From an uncultured Eubacteriales bacterium (GTDB lineage Bacteria > Bacillota > Clostridia > Oscillospirales > CAG-272): 14,970 nucleotides of DNA. This document shows, piece by piece, positions 6,468-13,772 of this stretch; within the stretch, counting starts at the first letter, position 1; the number at the start of each line of letters is the position of its first letter. Below the pieces are notes generated by a model. The model worked only from the letters and a program-made list of their open reading frames with translations, searched no databases and was not told the DNA's origin. The position numbers and the translations under genes are program-made. The stretch covers positions 1-14,970 of the forward strand of contig CAKSLR010000030.1 of NCBI GenBank assembly GCA_934467435.1, written 5' to 3'.

Positions 6468-7061
6468 ATGGAGAAAACAAGCGGTTTGGAAACAGAAAAG
6501 CAGGACGAGGTGCTGCGCCTTTTAACCGAGATTCGGGAAGGGAAGGATGCCGCATTCAATGCGCTTCTCTCAAAATATGAGGGGCTGTTGCGTCGCCGCG
6601 TGGCTGCTGTTTGCCGGCAGGATGCCGCAAAGCAGGATGCCTATCAAGAGGCGTGCCTTGCATTGCACCGCGCTGCACTTCATTATGTGCCGCAGGATAC
6701 GGTCACATTCGGTCTGTATGCAAAGATTTGCGTGGATAACGCATTAAAAACCAAATATAAGCAGGATGCGCGGCGGACGGCGGTGTTAGACAACGGCGAA
6801 CAGATTGATTTTGTTCCCTTTGAAGATAGTGACTTTTTTGCTCCGTTTTTCGACCGGATGGAAGAGAAGGAAAAGGCGGAAGAACTGCTTTCTCAGATTC
6901 GCTCTTTTTTGTCGCCATATGAGGCGCGTGTGTTCAGTTTGTATATTGCGGATGTTCCGCCAAAAGAAATTGCGGCACGGCTTTGCAAGGATGAAAAATC
7001 AGTGAAAAACGCGATGGATCGTTTGTTGCGAAAGTTGCGGCGTGTGCTGAACCGCGAATAA
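6468..7061 (+). CDS. Divergent sigma-70 family RNA polymerase sigma factor (SigH/ECF-like)
   Basis: A 197-residue protein with two recognisable sigma regions. Region 2 lies at about residues 27-100, with FNALLSKYEGLLRRRVAAV, DAYQEACLALHRA and TFGLYAKICVDNALKTKYKQ. Region 4 is near the C-terminus, with LSPYEARVFSLYIADVPPKE then IAARLCKDEKSVKNAMDRLL as the helix-turn-helix. The pattern recalls SigH-type sporulation and stress sigma factors but is divergent, so no regulon is proposed. The start is uncertain: GTG at 6459 would add three residues. ATG at 6468 is preferred because neither site has a clear ribosome binding site and the transcript begins only near 6443. No anti-sigma gene is adjacent; DUF4364 precedes it and the zinc-ribbon gene follows. 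Confidence 0.8.
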   Translation: MEKTSGLETEKQDEVLRLLTEIREGKDAAFNALLSKYEGLLRRRVAAVCRQDAAKQDAYQEACLALHRAALHYVPQDTVTFGLYAKICVDNALKTKYKQDARRTAVLDNGEQIDFVPFEDSDFFAPFFDRMEEKEKAEELLSQIRSFLSPYEARVFSLYIADVPPKEIAARLCKDEKSVKNAMDRLLRKLRRVLNRE

Positions 7062-7070
7062 GTTTTATAT

Positions 7071-7133
7071 GCCCCAGTAGCTTAAGGGAGAGCGTTGTTA
7101 TCAAAGGCGTCGGTTGGAATCCGTCTAAGGGCA
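7071..7133 (+). ncRNA. tRNA-like element in the leader of the zinc-ribbon gene (degenerate)
   Basis: This 63-base stretch imitates a tRNA. GCCC (7071-7074) can pair with GGGC (7129-7132). It is followed by TA and a D-arm-like GCTT-AAGGGA-GAGC. Near the 3' end GTCGG-TTGGAAT-CCGTC resembles a T-arm, with TTGGAAT in place of the canonical TTCGAAT. The anticodon arm is too short, there is no variable loop, and the acceptor stem pairs well only at four positions. It is therefore not a working tRNA as read; it may be a tRNA remnant or a structured 5' leader. A run of A follows, then GAGG and the ATG at 7168. Confidence 0.35.
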
Positions 7134-7167
7134 AAAAATATCCATATTTCAAAGCGAGGTAAGAAAC

Positions 7168-7443
7168 ATGTACCAGGACAAGACACTCAAGTGCAAGGAT
7201 TGCGGCAACGATTTCGTGTTCACCGCCGGTGAGCAGGAATTCTATGCAGAAAAGGGCTTCCAGAACGAGCCCCAGAGATGCAAGGCATGCCGCGATGCCC
7301 GCAAGAACGGTGCAAAGGGAACGAGAGAAATGTTTGATGCAGTCTGCGCAGACTGCGGCAAGGCATGCAAGGTTCCTTTTAACCCCACCGAGGGCAAGGC
7401 TGTTTACTGCAGCGAGTGCTTTGCACTGAGAAGAGGCAAATAA
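7168..7443 (+). CDS. Small zinc-ribbon protein with two CxxC modules (zf-trcl type)
   Basis: A 91-residue protein. The N-terminal module (DKTLKCKDCGNDFVFTAGEQ, EFYAEKGFQNEPQRCKACR) matches the probable zinc-ribbon family zf-trcl, with pairs CKDC and CKAC. The C-terminal module has CADC, exactly 17 residues, then CSEC, with VPF and AVYC between, fitting the CxxC-x17-CxxC domain. Each module should bind one zinc ion. The function of these widespread small proteins is unknown; nucleic-acid or ribosome association is only a guess. GAGG at about 7155 precedes the ATG. No promoter is clear in 7062-7167, so it may be co-transcribed with the sigma-factor gene. It ends in a strong terminator. Confidence 0.9.
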   Translation: MYQDKTLKCKDCGNDFVFTAGEQEFYAEKGFQNEPQRCKACRDARKNGAKGTREMFDAVCADCGKACKVPFNPTEGKAVYCSECFALRRGK

Positions 7444-7458
7444 TTTTTGTCGCGTCTC

Positions 7459-7493
7459 AAAAAAAGATGCACGGGTGACCGTGCATCTTTTTT
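7459..7493. terminator. Strong intrinsic terminator, possibly bidirectional
   Basis: GATGCACGG (7466-7474) pairs with CCGTGCATC (7479-7487) around a GTGA loop. The stem is extended by an A-run upstream and T-run downstream (TTTTTTCGTTTTTTC). The A/T flanks allow termination on either strand. Confidence 0.93.
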
Positions 7494-7514
7494 CGTTTTT
7501 TCTTTGTTTTCCTC

Positions 7515-7544
7515 TTGTACATGAGGGGGAAGGTGTGCTATAAT
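7515..7544 (+). promoter_or_regulatory. Extended -10 promoter for the rlmB run
   Basis: TTGTAC (7515-7520), an 18-base spacer and TATAAT (7539-7544) preceded by TGC, giving an extended -10. Transcription would start near 7551, about 50 bases before the rlmB ATG. It could drive all four co-directional genes to 13772. Confidence 0.7.
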
Positions 7545-7600
7545 AAACATGATTATAATTTTTTGACATATCGATGCGGATTGCAATAATAAGGAGAATG

Positions 7601-8431
7601 ATGGCAGACGAGCAGAAAAAACGCGGGCGCTTTCCCTTAAAACGTGAGGAAAACGGCGCGTACGGGGCAGAGAACCCGAATGAGGGACAGGTTGTTGGTC
7701 GAAACGCCGTGCGGGAATTGCTTGCCGGCGGGCGGGATGTGGATAAGATTTTTGTTGCCCGCGGGGATCGGGAGGGGTCGATTGTCGCCCTGGTCGGTGA
7801 GGCAATCGCCCGCAAGATTCCCGTGATTGAGACTGACCGCAAAAGACTGGACGCCATGTGCGGACACAACCGCCACCAGGGGATTATCGCCATGGCGGCA
7901 GAGCGGGCATATGTCAGCGTGAGAGATATTCTTGCCTATGCCGCCGAACGGGGCGAAAAGCCGCTGATTGTAGTGGCGGATGAGATTGAGGATCCCCATA
8001 ACCTGGGTGCGTTGATTCGTTGTGCGGAGTGCGCCGGCGCCCATGGATTGATTATTCCCAAGCGCCGTTCGGTGGGGCTTACCTCTGTTGTGGCAAAGGC
8101 ATCTGCCGGCGCCATTGAACATATGCGGATCGCCAGGGTAACCAATTTGGCAAGCACACTTGACGAACTGAAAAAAGATGGGCTCTGGGTGTATGCCGCG
8201 GACATGGACGGCACGCCGTACTACGAAACCGATTGGACGGGTGGTGCGGTGGTCGTTCTCGGCAGCGAGGGAGCGGGCATCTCCCGCCTTGTGAAAGAAA
8301 AATGCGATTTTGTCGCATCCATTCCGTTGTACGGCAAAGTAAATTCCATGAACGTTTCCACGGCAGCGGCGGTGATTTTGTGTGAGGCAGCCCGCCAACG
8401 GAACTGCCGGAACCCCGTTGAAAGGAGTTAA
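7601..8431 (+). CDS. rlmB: 23S rRNA (guanosine-2'-O-)-methyltransferase RlmB/TrmH family
   Basis: A 276-residue SPOUT-class methyltransferase. An N-terminal substrate-binding domain (GQVVGRNAVRELLAGGRDV, about 29-47; RHQGIIA about 91-97) is followed by three TrmH/SpoU motifs: DPHNLGALIR (131-140), VVLGSEGAGISRLV (about 218-231) and IPLYGKVNSMNVSTAAAV (241-258). These form the trefoil-knot SAM site. The enzyme methylates the 2'-hydroxyl of a guanosine in the 23S rRNA peptidyl-transferase region (G2251 in E. coli). Residues 1-28 are a charged tail. The ATG at 7601 is chosen because AAGGAG (7591-7596) precedes it, although the spacing is short; an ATG at 7574 has no ribosome binding site. In many Firmicutes rlmB follows cysS/mrnC, which are not seen here. 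Confidence 0.92.
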   Translation: MADEQKKRGRFPLKREENGAYGAENPNEGQVVGRNAVRELLAGGRDVDKIFVARGDREGSIVALVGEAIARKIPVIETDRKRLDAMCGHNRHQGIIAMAAERAYVSVRDILAYAAERGEKPLIVVADEIEDPHNLGALIRCAECAGAHGLIIPKRRSVGLTSVVAKASAGAIEHMRIARVTNLASTLDELKKDGLWVYAADMDGTPYYETDWTGGAVVVLGSEGAGISRLVKEKCDFVASIPLYGKVNSMNVSTAAAVILCEAARQRNCRNPVERS

Positions 8432-8437
8432 AATCAT

Positions 8438-11146
8438 ATGGCAGAAAAGAATCGGCCGCAGAAGCAGGACAGCAATCGCATTGACGATATTCTGAATCAG
8501 TTGGTACGCAGTGTTTCCGACATTCCGACGGCAGAGGCAAGAAAAGAAGGCGCAAGAACGGATGCCCCGAATCGCGCAGAAGAACCGACGGAAAACTCCG
8601 CCCCCGAAGCGGAATCGGTCGGCAAATCTGCGGCGGTGGAGAAAAGCAGGGCGACCGATATGCCCGAAGAAAAGAAAGACGCATGGAAGAACGGAGCGTC
8701 CGATGCCAAGGAGGAACCGGAAGAGTGGGAAGAGCCTACCGTAGAGGAATCTCAGGCGCAGCCGCTTCATCCCGCTACCCCGCGACGTACGGAACGTCAT
8801 GAGCCGCCAAAGTCCCCGCTGACCATGGAGCCGCCCACGGCGTTTGCGGAATCGAGGGCGGAATCCACTGATAAAAACAAAGAAAAACCTCCGGCAGGTG
8901 AGGGTCCGGCCGCTGCGGCGGCAACGGCTTCTCCTTCCGTTTCGTTCCCTGAGGTGGGGGAGACGGATGCATCAGTTCCTCGGGAGGAGCCGCCACTTGC
9001 CTTTTCTGCGGGAAAAGAGCCGGCAGAGCGGGAGATGAAGAAACAACCCGATGTGCTGGTGGCAGAGGACGGTGATGATATGCCGCCGACTGCGTTTACC
9101 GGGGCATTCGGAAAATACCATTATACATTGCCGGTTGATCCTACTCCCGCACCGGCGGGGGAGAATCCCGTTCCCGAAAAACGCACCTTCGGTATTACCC
9201 GCCGTTTGATGAAGAGCCGCGCCGAAGAGGAAGAAGCGGAGGAACCGTCCGGCACCGATCCGGCGGCTCCCGCCCCTCGTCTCAAACCCGGCGCCGCGCC
9301 GAAAAACGGCATTCTTGCCGGCGTACGCACCTCTGCTTTCTGGAAGGGCATTTCGGGGGAGAACTCCGTTTTCCGCAAGCGCCGGGAAGGGGAGGATGCC
9401 TCTGCAACCTACGCCAGCATTTATCAGGAAGAGGCAGCCGGGTATCATGAATATACTTCCCGCAAACAGATCAGTTTGTTTTCCGAGAAGTTCGTGTCGG
9501 AAATCTCGTTTGCCAGTGTGCGGATTTTTGTGCTCGCGTTCCTCTGTACCTTTCTTCTTGTCGTAGAGAATGTCTCTTATTTCGGCATCACGCTCGGTGG
9601 CTTTTTCTCACGCCCCGCAGGGCTGGCGGCGCTCTATCTGCTCGCACTTTTCTTCTGCGTTTTAGCCAGTGTTCCTCTGTTTTCTTACGCCTGGCGGCAG
9701 CTCTTTGCTCACCGCATCGTGCCGGAGTTGTTTGTCGGCTGCGGGTTGCTTGTTGCGCTCGTGTATAACGCCGTCATCTTCTTCTCCAACATGCAGGCAC
9801 CGTATCCGTTCGGGCTTCTGCCTGCGTTTTGCGCCCTGATTTCCACGGTCGCGGAACTGGCAAAAACCAAGGGGGATTACGCTTCTTTCAAACTGGTTTC
9901 GTCCGCCGGGGATAAGTTGGCGTGCATGGTCAGCGGAGAGCGCACCTCCCGCTCCGAACTTCGCGCCGTTGCGGATATGCCGGAAGGGGACAAGACCCGT
10001 GTGGTTTCCGCCAAAAAAGTAGGGTTTGTCACCGGGTTCTTCCGCCGTATCAACCGCAACTGTGAGGATGAGCAGAAGAACCTTTGGCTCCTGCCGCCGG
10101 CACTGACGGCAGCCGCACTCGCCACCCTGATTTCGGGGTTGCTTACCGGCAGCGTGGCGACCGCACTTTATACCTTCTGTATGTGCCTGACGCTTTCTTT
10201 CCCCGCCTGTGCACTGCTGCTTCACAAGGCGCCGGCCGCGGCACTGTTCCGCCGTGCTTCCGCCAACCGCTGCGCGGTGGTAGGGGAAGTTTCTGCGGTG
10301 GAATACGACGATGCCGATGCCATCGCCTTCGAGGATGTGGAAGCGTTCCCCGCGCGGAATGTGCGTGTGCAGCGTATCAAACTGTATGGGGACAGCGCGC
10401 TCGACCACGTCATGTATCAGGTTTCCGGCGTCTTTTCGATTGTCGGCGGTCCGCTTGACGGGGTGTTCCGCAGTTCTACGGCGGAGCTGGGGCTTTCTAC
10501 CGATGTGCAACTTTTACAGGTCAGCGAGGGCGGTTTGGTCGCTTCGGTGGACGGCGTGGAAGTCAGTGTCGGCCGCGGCGAATATATGCTGAAACGGCGC
10601 GTTCATGTGTATTATGACGCCGAGGATGAGCAGATTCTCTCTAACGGCAAAACCTCAATTATGTACGCGGCAGAGGACGGACGTCTGATTGCCAAGTTCT
10701 ATATCCGTTACAAAATGGATGAAGACTTTGAGAGGAATGTGGAAGAACTCTATCACAGCGGTCTGCGCACCCTTTTGCGGACCTACGATCCCAATATTCG
10801 GGAAGCACTCATCAGCCACATCAGTTATACCGAGAATTTCGGCATTCGCGTGGTGCGGAAAACGGTGAGTCAGCAGCAGGATTTTGCACTTCCGCAACTC
10901 AACAGCGGCATCATTTCCAAGTCGTCGGCGCGCGATATTCTGCGCACGCTGCTTTCCTGCCGCAAGATGTGCGCCTTGACACGGCAACTTGAAAAATACG
11001 GTCTGATTACCGCTTGCGCCGGTATGGCGCTCGGGATTATTCTGGCGGCGTTCGGCGCTTTTTCCGTGCTGCCGACGGCGGCGTTTGTACTCTATCAGGC
11101 GGCACTGGTTCTGCCGGTTCTGATTTCGTCGCGACTTTCAATCTGA
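8438..11146 (+). CDS. P1-type ATPase-like membrane pseudoenzyme with long disordered N-terminal extension
   Basis: A 902-residue protein. Residues 1-340 are rich in Glu, Pro, Ala and Lys and look disordered. Eight hydrophobic segments follow at about 358-380, 393-415, 428-450, 455-474, 549-573, 574-597, 854-872 and 876-897. This 4+2+2 layout, with a short loop (475-548) and a large loop (598-853), is that of P1B ATPases. SFPAC (587-591) sits where CPC would be. GGLVASVDGVEVSVGRGEYM aligns with the nucleotide-domain pattern, and GKTSIMYAAEDGRL and YHSGLRTLLRTYDPN with the phosphorylation-domain pattern. The catalytic motifs are lost: DKTGT is EDVEA (632-636), TGDN is TYDP (782-785), the HP motif is HV (657-658), and TGE and GDGxND are absent. 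Transport by ATP hydrolysis is therefore unlikely. The function is unknown. GGAG overlaps the rlmB stop, so the two genes are coupled. Confidence 0.75.
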   Translation: MAEKNRPQKQDSNRIDDILNQLVRSVSDIPTAEARKEGARTDAPNRAEEPTENSAPEAESVGKSAAVEKSRATDMPEEKKDAWKNGASDAKEEPEEWEEPTVEESQAQPLHPATPRRTERHEPPKSPLTMEPPTAFAESRAESTDKNKEKPPAGEGPAAAAATASPSVSFPEVGETDASVPREEPPLAFSAGKEPAEREMKKQPDVLVAEDGDDMPPTAFTGAFGKYHYTLPVDPTPAPAGENPVPEKRTFGITRRLMKSRAEEEEAEEPSGTDPAAPAPRLKPGAAPKNGILAGVRTSAFWKGISGENSVFRKRREGEDASATYASIYQEEAAGYHEYTSRKQISLFSEKFVSEISFASVRIFVLAFLCTFLLVVENVSYFGITLGGFFSRPAGLAALYLLALFFCVLASVPLFSYAWRQLFAHRIVPELFVGCGLLVALVYNAVIFFSNMQAPYPFGLLPAFCALISTVAELAKTKGDYASFKLVSSAGDKLACMVSGERTSRSELRAVADMPEGDKTRVVSAKKVGFVTGFFRRINRNCEDEQKNLWLLPPALTAAALATLISGLLTGSVATALYTFCMCLTLSFPACALLLHKAPAAALFRRASANRCAVVGEVSAVEYDDADAIAFEDVEAFPARNVRVQRIKLYGDSALDHVMYQVSGVFSIVGGPLDGVFRSSTAELGLSTDVQLLQVSEGGLVASVDGVEVSVGRGEYMLKRRVHVYYDAEDEQILSNGKTSIMYAAEDGRLIAKFYIRYKMDEDFERNVEELYHSGLRTLLRTYDPNIREALISHISYTENFGIRVVRKTVSQQQDFALPQLNSGIISKSSARDILRTLLSCRKMCALTRQLEKYGLITACAGMALGIILAAFGAFSVLPTAAFVLYQAALVLPVLISSRLSI

Positions 11147-11160
11147 AGATGGTGAATACG

Positions 11161-11197
11161 GTACGGCGCCGCGGCGTGAGCCTCACGGCGCCGGTAC
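11161..11197 (+). terminator. GC-rich hairpin between the pseudo-ATPase and radical SAM genes
   Basis: GTACGGCGCC (11161-11170) pairs with GGCGCC-G-GTAC (11187-11197, one bulged G). An inner GTGA-GCC-TCAC hairpin lies between them. The bases after it (TTTCCTTATG) give only a weak U-tract, so it may attenuate rather than fully terminate. No promoter is visible between it and the next start at 11218. Confidence 0.5.
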
Positions 11198-11217
11198 TTT
11201 CCTTATGAGGGCTTTTT

Positions 11218-13071
11218 ATGAAAATGTGTGATAGCCGGATGAGCGGCATTCTGCGCTCGGTTTCCAAACCCGGGCGCTACACGGGCGGGGAATTCAATCA
11301 GGTTGTGAAGGAAAAAGATGCGGTCAAGTGCCGCTTTGCCTTTGCGTTCCCTGATGTTTATGAGATCGGTATGTCCAACCTCGGCGTGCGGATTCTTTAC
11401 CACGTCCTCAATCAGATGGAGGATGTCTGGTGCGAGCGCGTATATACGCCATGGCCGGATATGCAGGAAAAAATGCGGATGTACCACCTGCCGATGACGG
11501 CGCATGAAAGCGGCGATCCGCTCGGTGATTTTGATGTGGTCGGTTTTACCCTGCAGTACGAGTTGTGTTATACCAATGTGCTTGCCACGCTAAAGCTGGC
11601 GGACATCCCTCTGCGCGCCGTGCAGCGCAGTGAGACGGATCCCATCATCATCGGCGGCGGCCCATGCAGTTATAACGCAGAGCCGATCGCAGATTTCTTC
11701 GACGTTTTCAGTATCGGCGAGGGGGAGGAGGCGCTGCCTGAGTTTTGTCGCCTCTATATAAAAATGAAAGAAGACGGCACTTATACCCGCGCGGCGTTTT
11801 TGCATGAGGTCGCCAAGCTGCCCGGCTTTTATGTTCCGTCTCTCTATGCGGTTTCTTATCACGAGGACGGCACCATCCGCGCTTACACGCCGCTGTATCC
11901 CGACATCCCGCGGAAAATCCGGAAACGGATCGTGGAGGATATGGATCTGGCGCCTTACCCTGAAAAACTGGTGCTGCCGTATATCGAGACCGTACATGAC
12001 CGCGTGGTGCTGGAAGTGTATCGCGGCTGCATTCGCGGCTGTCGCTTCTGTCAGGCTGGTATGGTCTATCGTCCCATCCGCGAAAAATCTCCCGCGGTGC
12101 TCTGCCGTTATGCCCGCTCTCTTTATGAAAATACCGGTTATGACGAGATTTCGCTGATTTCACTCAGCATCAGCGATTACTCCCGCCTGGATGAATTGAC
12201 GGACGGATTGCTTTCCTGGACGGATGAAGAAAAGGTGAGCATTTCGCTTCCTTCGCTGCGGGTTGATAGTTTTACCGAGGAATTGATGAATAAAATTTCC
12301 ACGGTCCGCACAGGCGGTCTTACTTTCGCACCGGAGGCCGGCACGCAACGCCTGCGGGATGCCATCAACAAGAATGTAGAAGAAGAGGACCTTTTGCGCG
12401 CCGTCAACATTGCGTTTGCCGCCGGGAAGAGCAGTGTGAAACTTTATTTCATGCTGGGGCTTCCGACTGAGGAACTTTCCGATCTGGACGGCATCGCTGC
12501 CCTTGCAGATCGGGTTGTGGACGCCTTTTACGCCGCGCCGAAACATAACCGCGCCAAAGGGGTGACCGTGACCATCAGCGTGTCCTGCTTTATTCCGAAA
12601 CCGTTTACCCCTTTTCAGTGGGAGGCGCAGGATGACCTTGAAACGCTGGAGAAAAAGCAGCAGTACCTGCTTAAGAAAATTACCAACCGCCGCGTGAAGT
12701 ATCATTACCATGATGCCCGTGTGTCGCGGATCGAGGCGGTGTTTGCCCGCGGGGATCGCCGACTTTCCGCTGCGCTGGAGATGGCGTGCGAAGAAGGCAT
12801 TGTCTTTGATGCGTGGGATGAATATTTTGATTATGAGAAGTGGATTTCGATCTTTTCCCGCTGCGGAATCGATCCTGCCTTTTATGCCAACCGCCGGTTC
12901 GGGGATGACGAGGTTCTGCCGTGGGATATCCTGGATTGCGGCGTGACGCGCGCTTACCTTGCCCGTGAGCGGGAACGCGCATATCGGAATCAGACAACGC
13001 CGAACTGCGCAGAACATTGCAACGGCTGCGGTGCAAATTGTCTCGGGGGGAAAAACAGATGGTGCAAATGA
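11218..13071 (+). CDS. TIGR03960 family B12-binding-like radical SAM protein
   Basis: A 617-residue protein. The N-terminal part (FAFPDVYEIGMSNLGVRILY at 43-62; GGGPCSYNAEPIADFFDVFS about 146-165; IGEGEEALPEF) resembles the cobalamin-binding-like domain of radical SAM proteins. The radical SAM core carries the iron-sulfur motif CIRGCRFC (Cys271, 275, 278) in YRGCIRGCRFCQAGMVYRPI. TFAPEAGTQRLRDAINKN and YFMLGLPTEE are also typical. A C-terminal Cys cluster, CAEHCNGCGANC, may hold another metal site. The TIGR03960 family is of unknown substrate and is normally encoded beside, or fused to, a DUF2344 protein, as seen here. The ATG at 11218 has AGGG six bases upstream. It overlaps the next gene by 13 bases, implying translational coupling. 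Confidence 0.93.
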   Translation: MKMCDSRMSGILRSVSKPGRYTGGEFNQVVKEKDAVKCRFAFAFPDVYEIGMSNLGVRILYHVLNQMEDVWCERVYTPWPDMQEKMRMYHLPMTAHESGDPLGDFDVVGFTLQYELCYTNVLATLKLADIPLRAVQRSETDPIIIGGGPCSYNAEPIADFFDVFSIGEGEEALPEFCRLYIKMKEDGTYTRAAFLHEVAKLPGFYVPSLYAVSYHEDGTIRAYTPLYPDIPRKIRKRIVEDMDLAPYPEKLVLPYIETVHDRVVLEVYRGCIRGCRFCQAGMVYRPIREKSPAVLCRYARSLYENTGYDEISLISLSISDYSRLDELTDGLLSWTDEEKVSISLPSLRVDSFTEELMNKISTVRTGGLTFAPEAGTQRLRDAINKNVEEEDLLRAVNIAFAAGKSSVKLYFMLGLPTEELSDLDGIAALADRVVDAFYAAPKHNRAKGVTVTISVSCFIPKPFTPFQWEAQDDLETLEKKQQYLLKKITNRRVKYHYHDARVSRIEAVFARGDRRLSAALEMACEEGIVFDAWDEYFDYEKWISIFSRCGIDPAFYANRRFGDDEVLPWDILDCGVTRAYLARERERAYRNQTTPNCAEHCNGCGANCLGGKNRWCK

Positions 13072-13772
13072 TTTCACTCGGCGCACCGCTTGAAACGCCG
13101 CGGGTATTGCGTGTGCGTTTTCACAAGATGGGTGTATTTCAGTACATTTCGCATCTGGACCTGATGCGGACCATGACGCGGGTGATGGCGCGCTCCCATC
13201 TGCCCGTGCGATATACCAACGGTTTTAACCCCAAACCGCATCTCGTTTTCTCGGCACCTCTGCCGGTGGGGGCGGAAAGTCCGCGGGAATTTGTCGATGT
13301 AGAAGTTTTGCGGGAAGTCGATCTTGACGAAGTGAAGGCAGTGCTCAATAGCGGGCTTCCCGAGGATTTGGCGGTGGAAGAAGTGTATTATGCCGAAACA
13401 AAGTTCTCTGCGATCACAGCGGCGGAATACCGGGTCACGCTCTTCCTTCCCGGCGCCGATGCGGCGCTGGCGGATGCCTGTGCGGCAGCGCTGGAAAAAC
13501 GCCCGATTGTGGTCTGCAAACGAACGAAAAGCGGGGATCGGGATGTGGATATCAGCCCGGCGCTCCGGTCGGTTTCGGCATGTTACGAGACACCCGGCAA
13601 AATCATTCTCACCGTCACGCTTGCGGCGGATTCCGGCAGTTTTCTCAACCCCGATTATTTGGTAAATCACCTGCGGGATACGCTGGGGATTTTGCAGGGT
13701 TCACCGCTTGAGGAGTGGTACACGGTTTACCGCGCGCATCTCTTTACGGCGGACGGCAGCGACTTTTTCTAA
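13059..13772 (+). CDS. DUF2344 / TIGR03936 family radical SAM-linked protein
   Basis: A 237-residue cytoplasmic protein with the family's N-terminal signature: LRVRFHKMGVFQYISHLDLM, RTMTRVMARSHLPV, YTNGFNPKPHLVFSAPLPVG and ESPREFVDVEV. The rest is less conserved. Members are always associated with the TIGR03960 radical SAM partner or fused to it, probably assisting its reaction; the biochemical role is unknown. The ATG at 13059 is preferred over ATG at 13068 because GGGGGG (13045-13050) lies eight bases before it. It starts inside the end of the radical SAM gene. In many Firmicutes this pair precedes ribonuclease G and rplU/rpmA; here a convergent gene follows instead, overlapping the stop by four bases. 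Confidence 0.93.
   Translation: MVQMISLGAPLETPRVLRVRFHKMGVFQYISHLDLMRTMTRVMARSHLPVRYTNGFNPKPHLVFSAPLPVGAESPREFVDVEVLREVDLDEVKAVLNSGLPEDLAVEEVYYAETKFSAITAAEYRVTLFLPGADAALADACAAALEKRPIVVCKRTKSGDRDVDISPALRSVSACYETPGKIILTVTLAADSGSFLNPDYLVNHLRDTLGILQGSPLEEWYTVYRAHLFTADGSDFF

Noticed and set aside
7071..7133. Functional tRNA gene
   Set aside because: It is too short, the anticodon stem and variable loop are incomplete, the T-loop is not canonical and the acceptor stem is mostly unpaired beyond four bases.
7563..7590. Second rlmB promoter, TTGACA-16-AATAAT
   Set aside because: Transcription would start at about the start codon, leaving the AAGGAG ribosome binding site outside the transcript. The promoter at 7515-7544 fits better.
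12160..13086. A 308-codon minus-strand open frame opposite the radical SAM gene
   Set aside because: It is antisense to a strongly conserved gene, with no ribosome binding site or domain.
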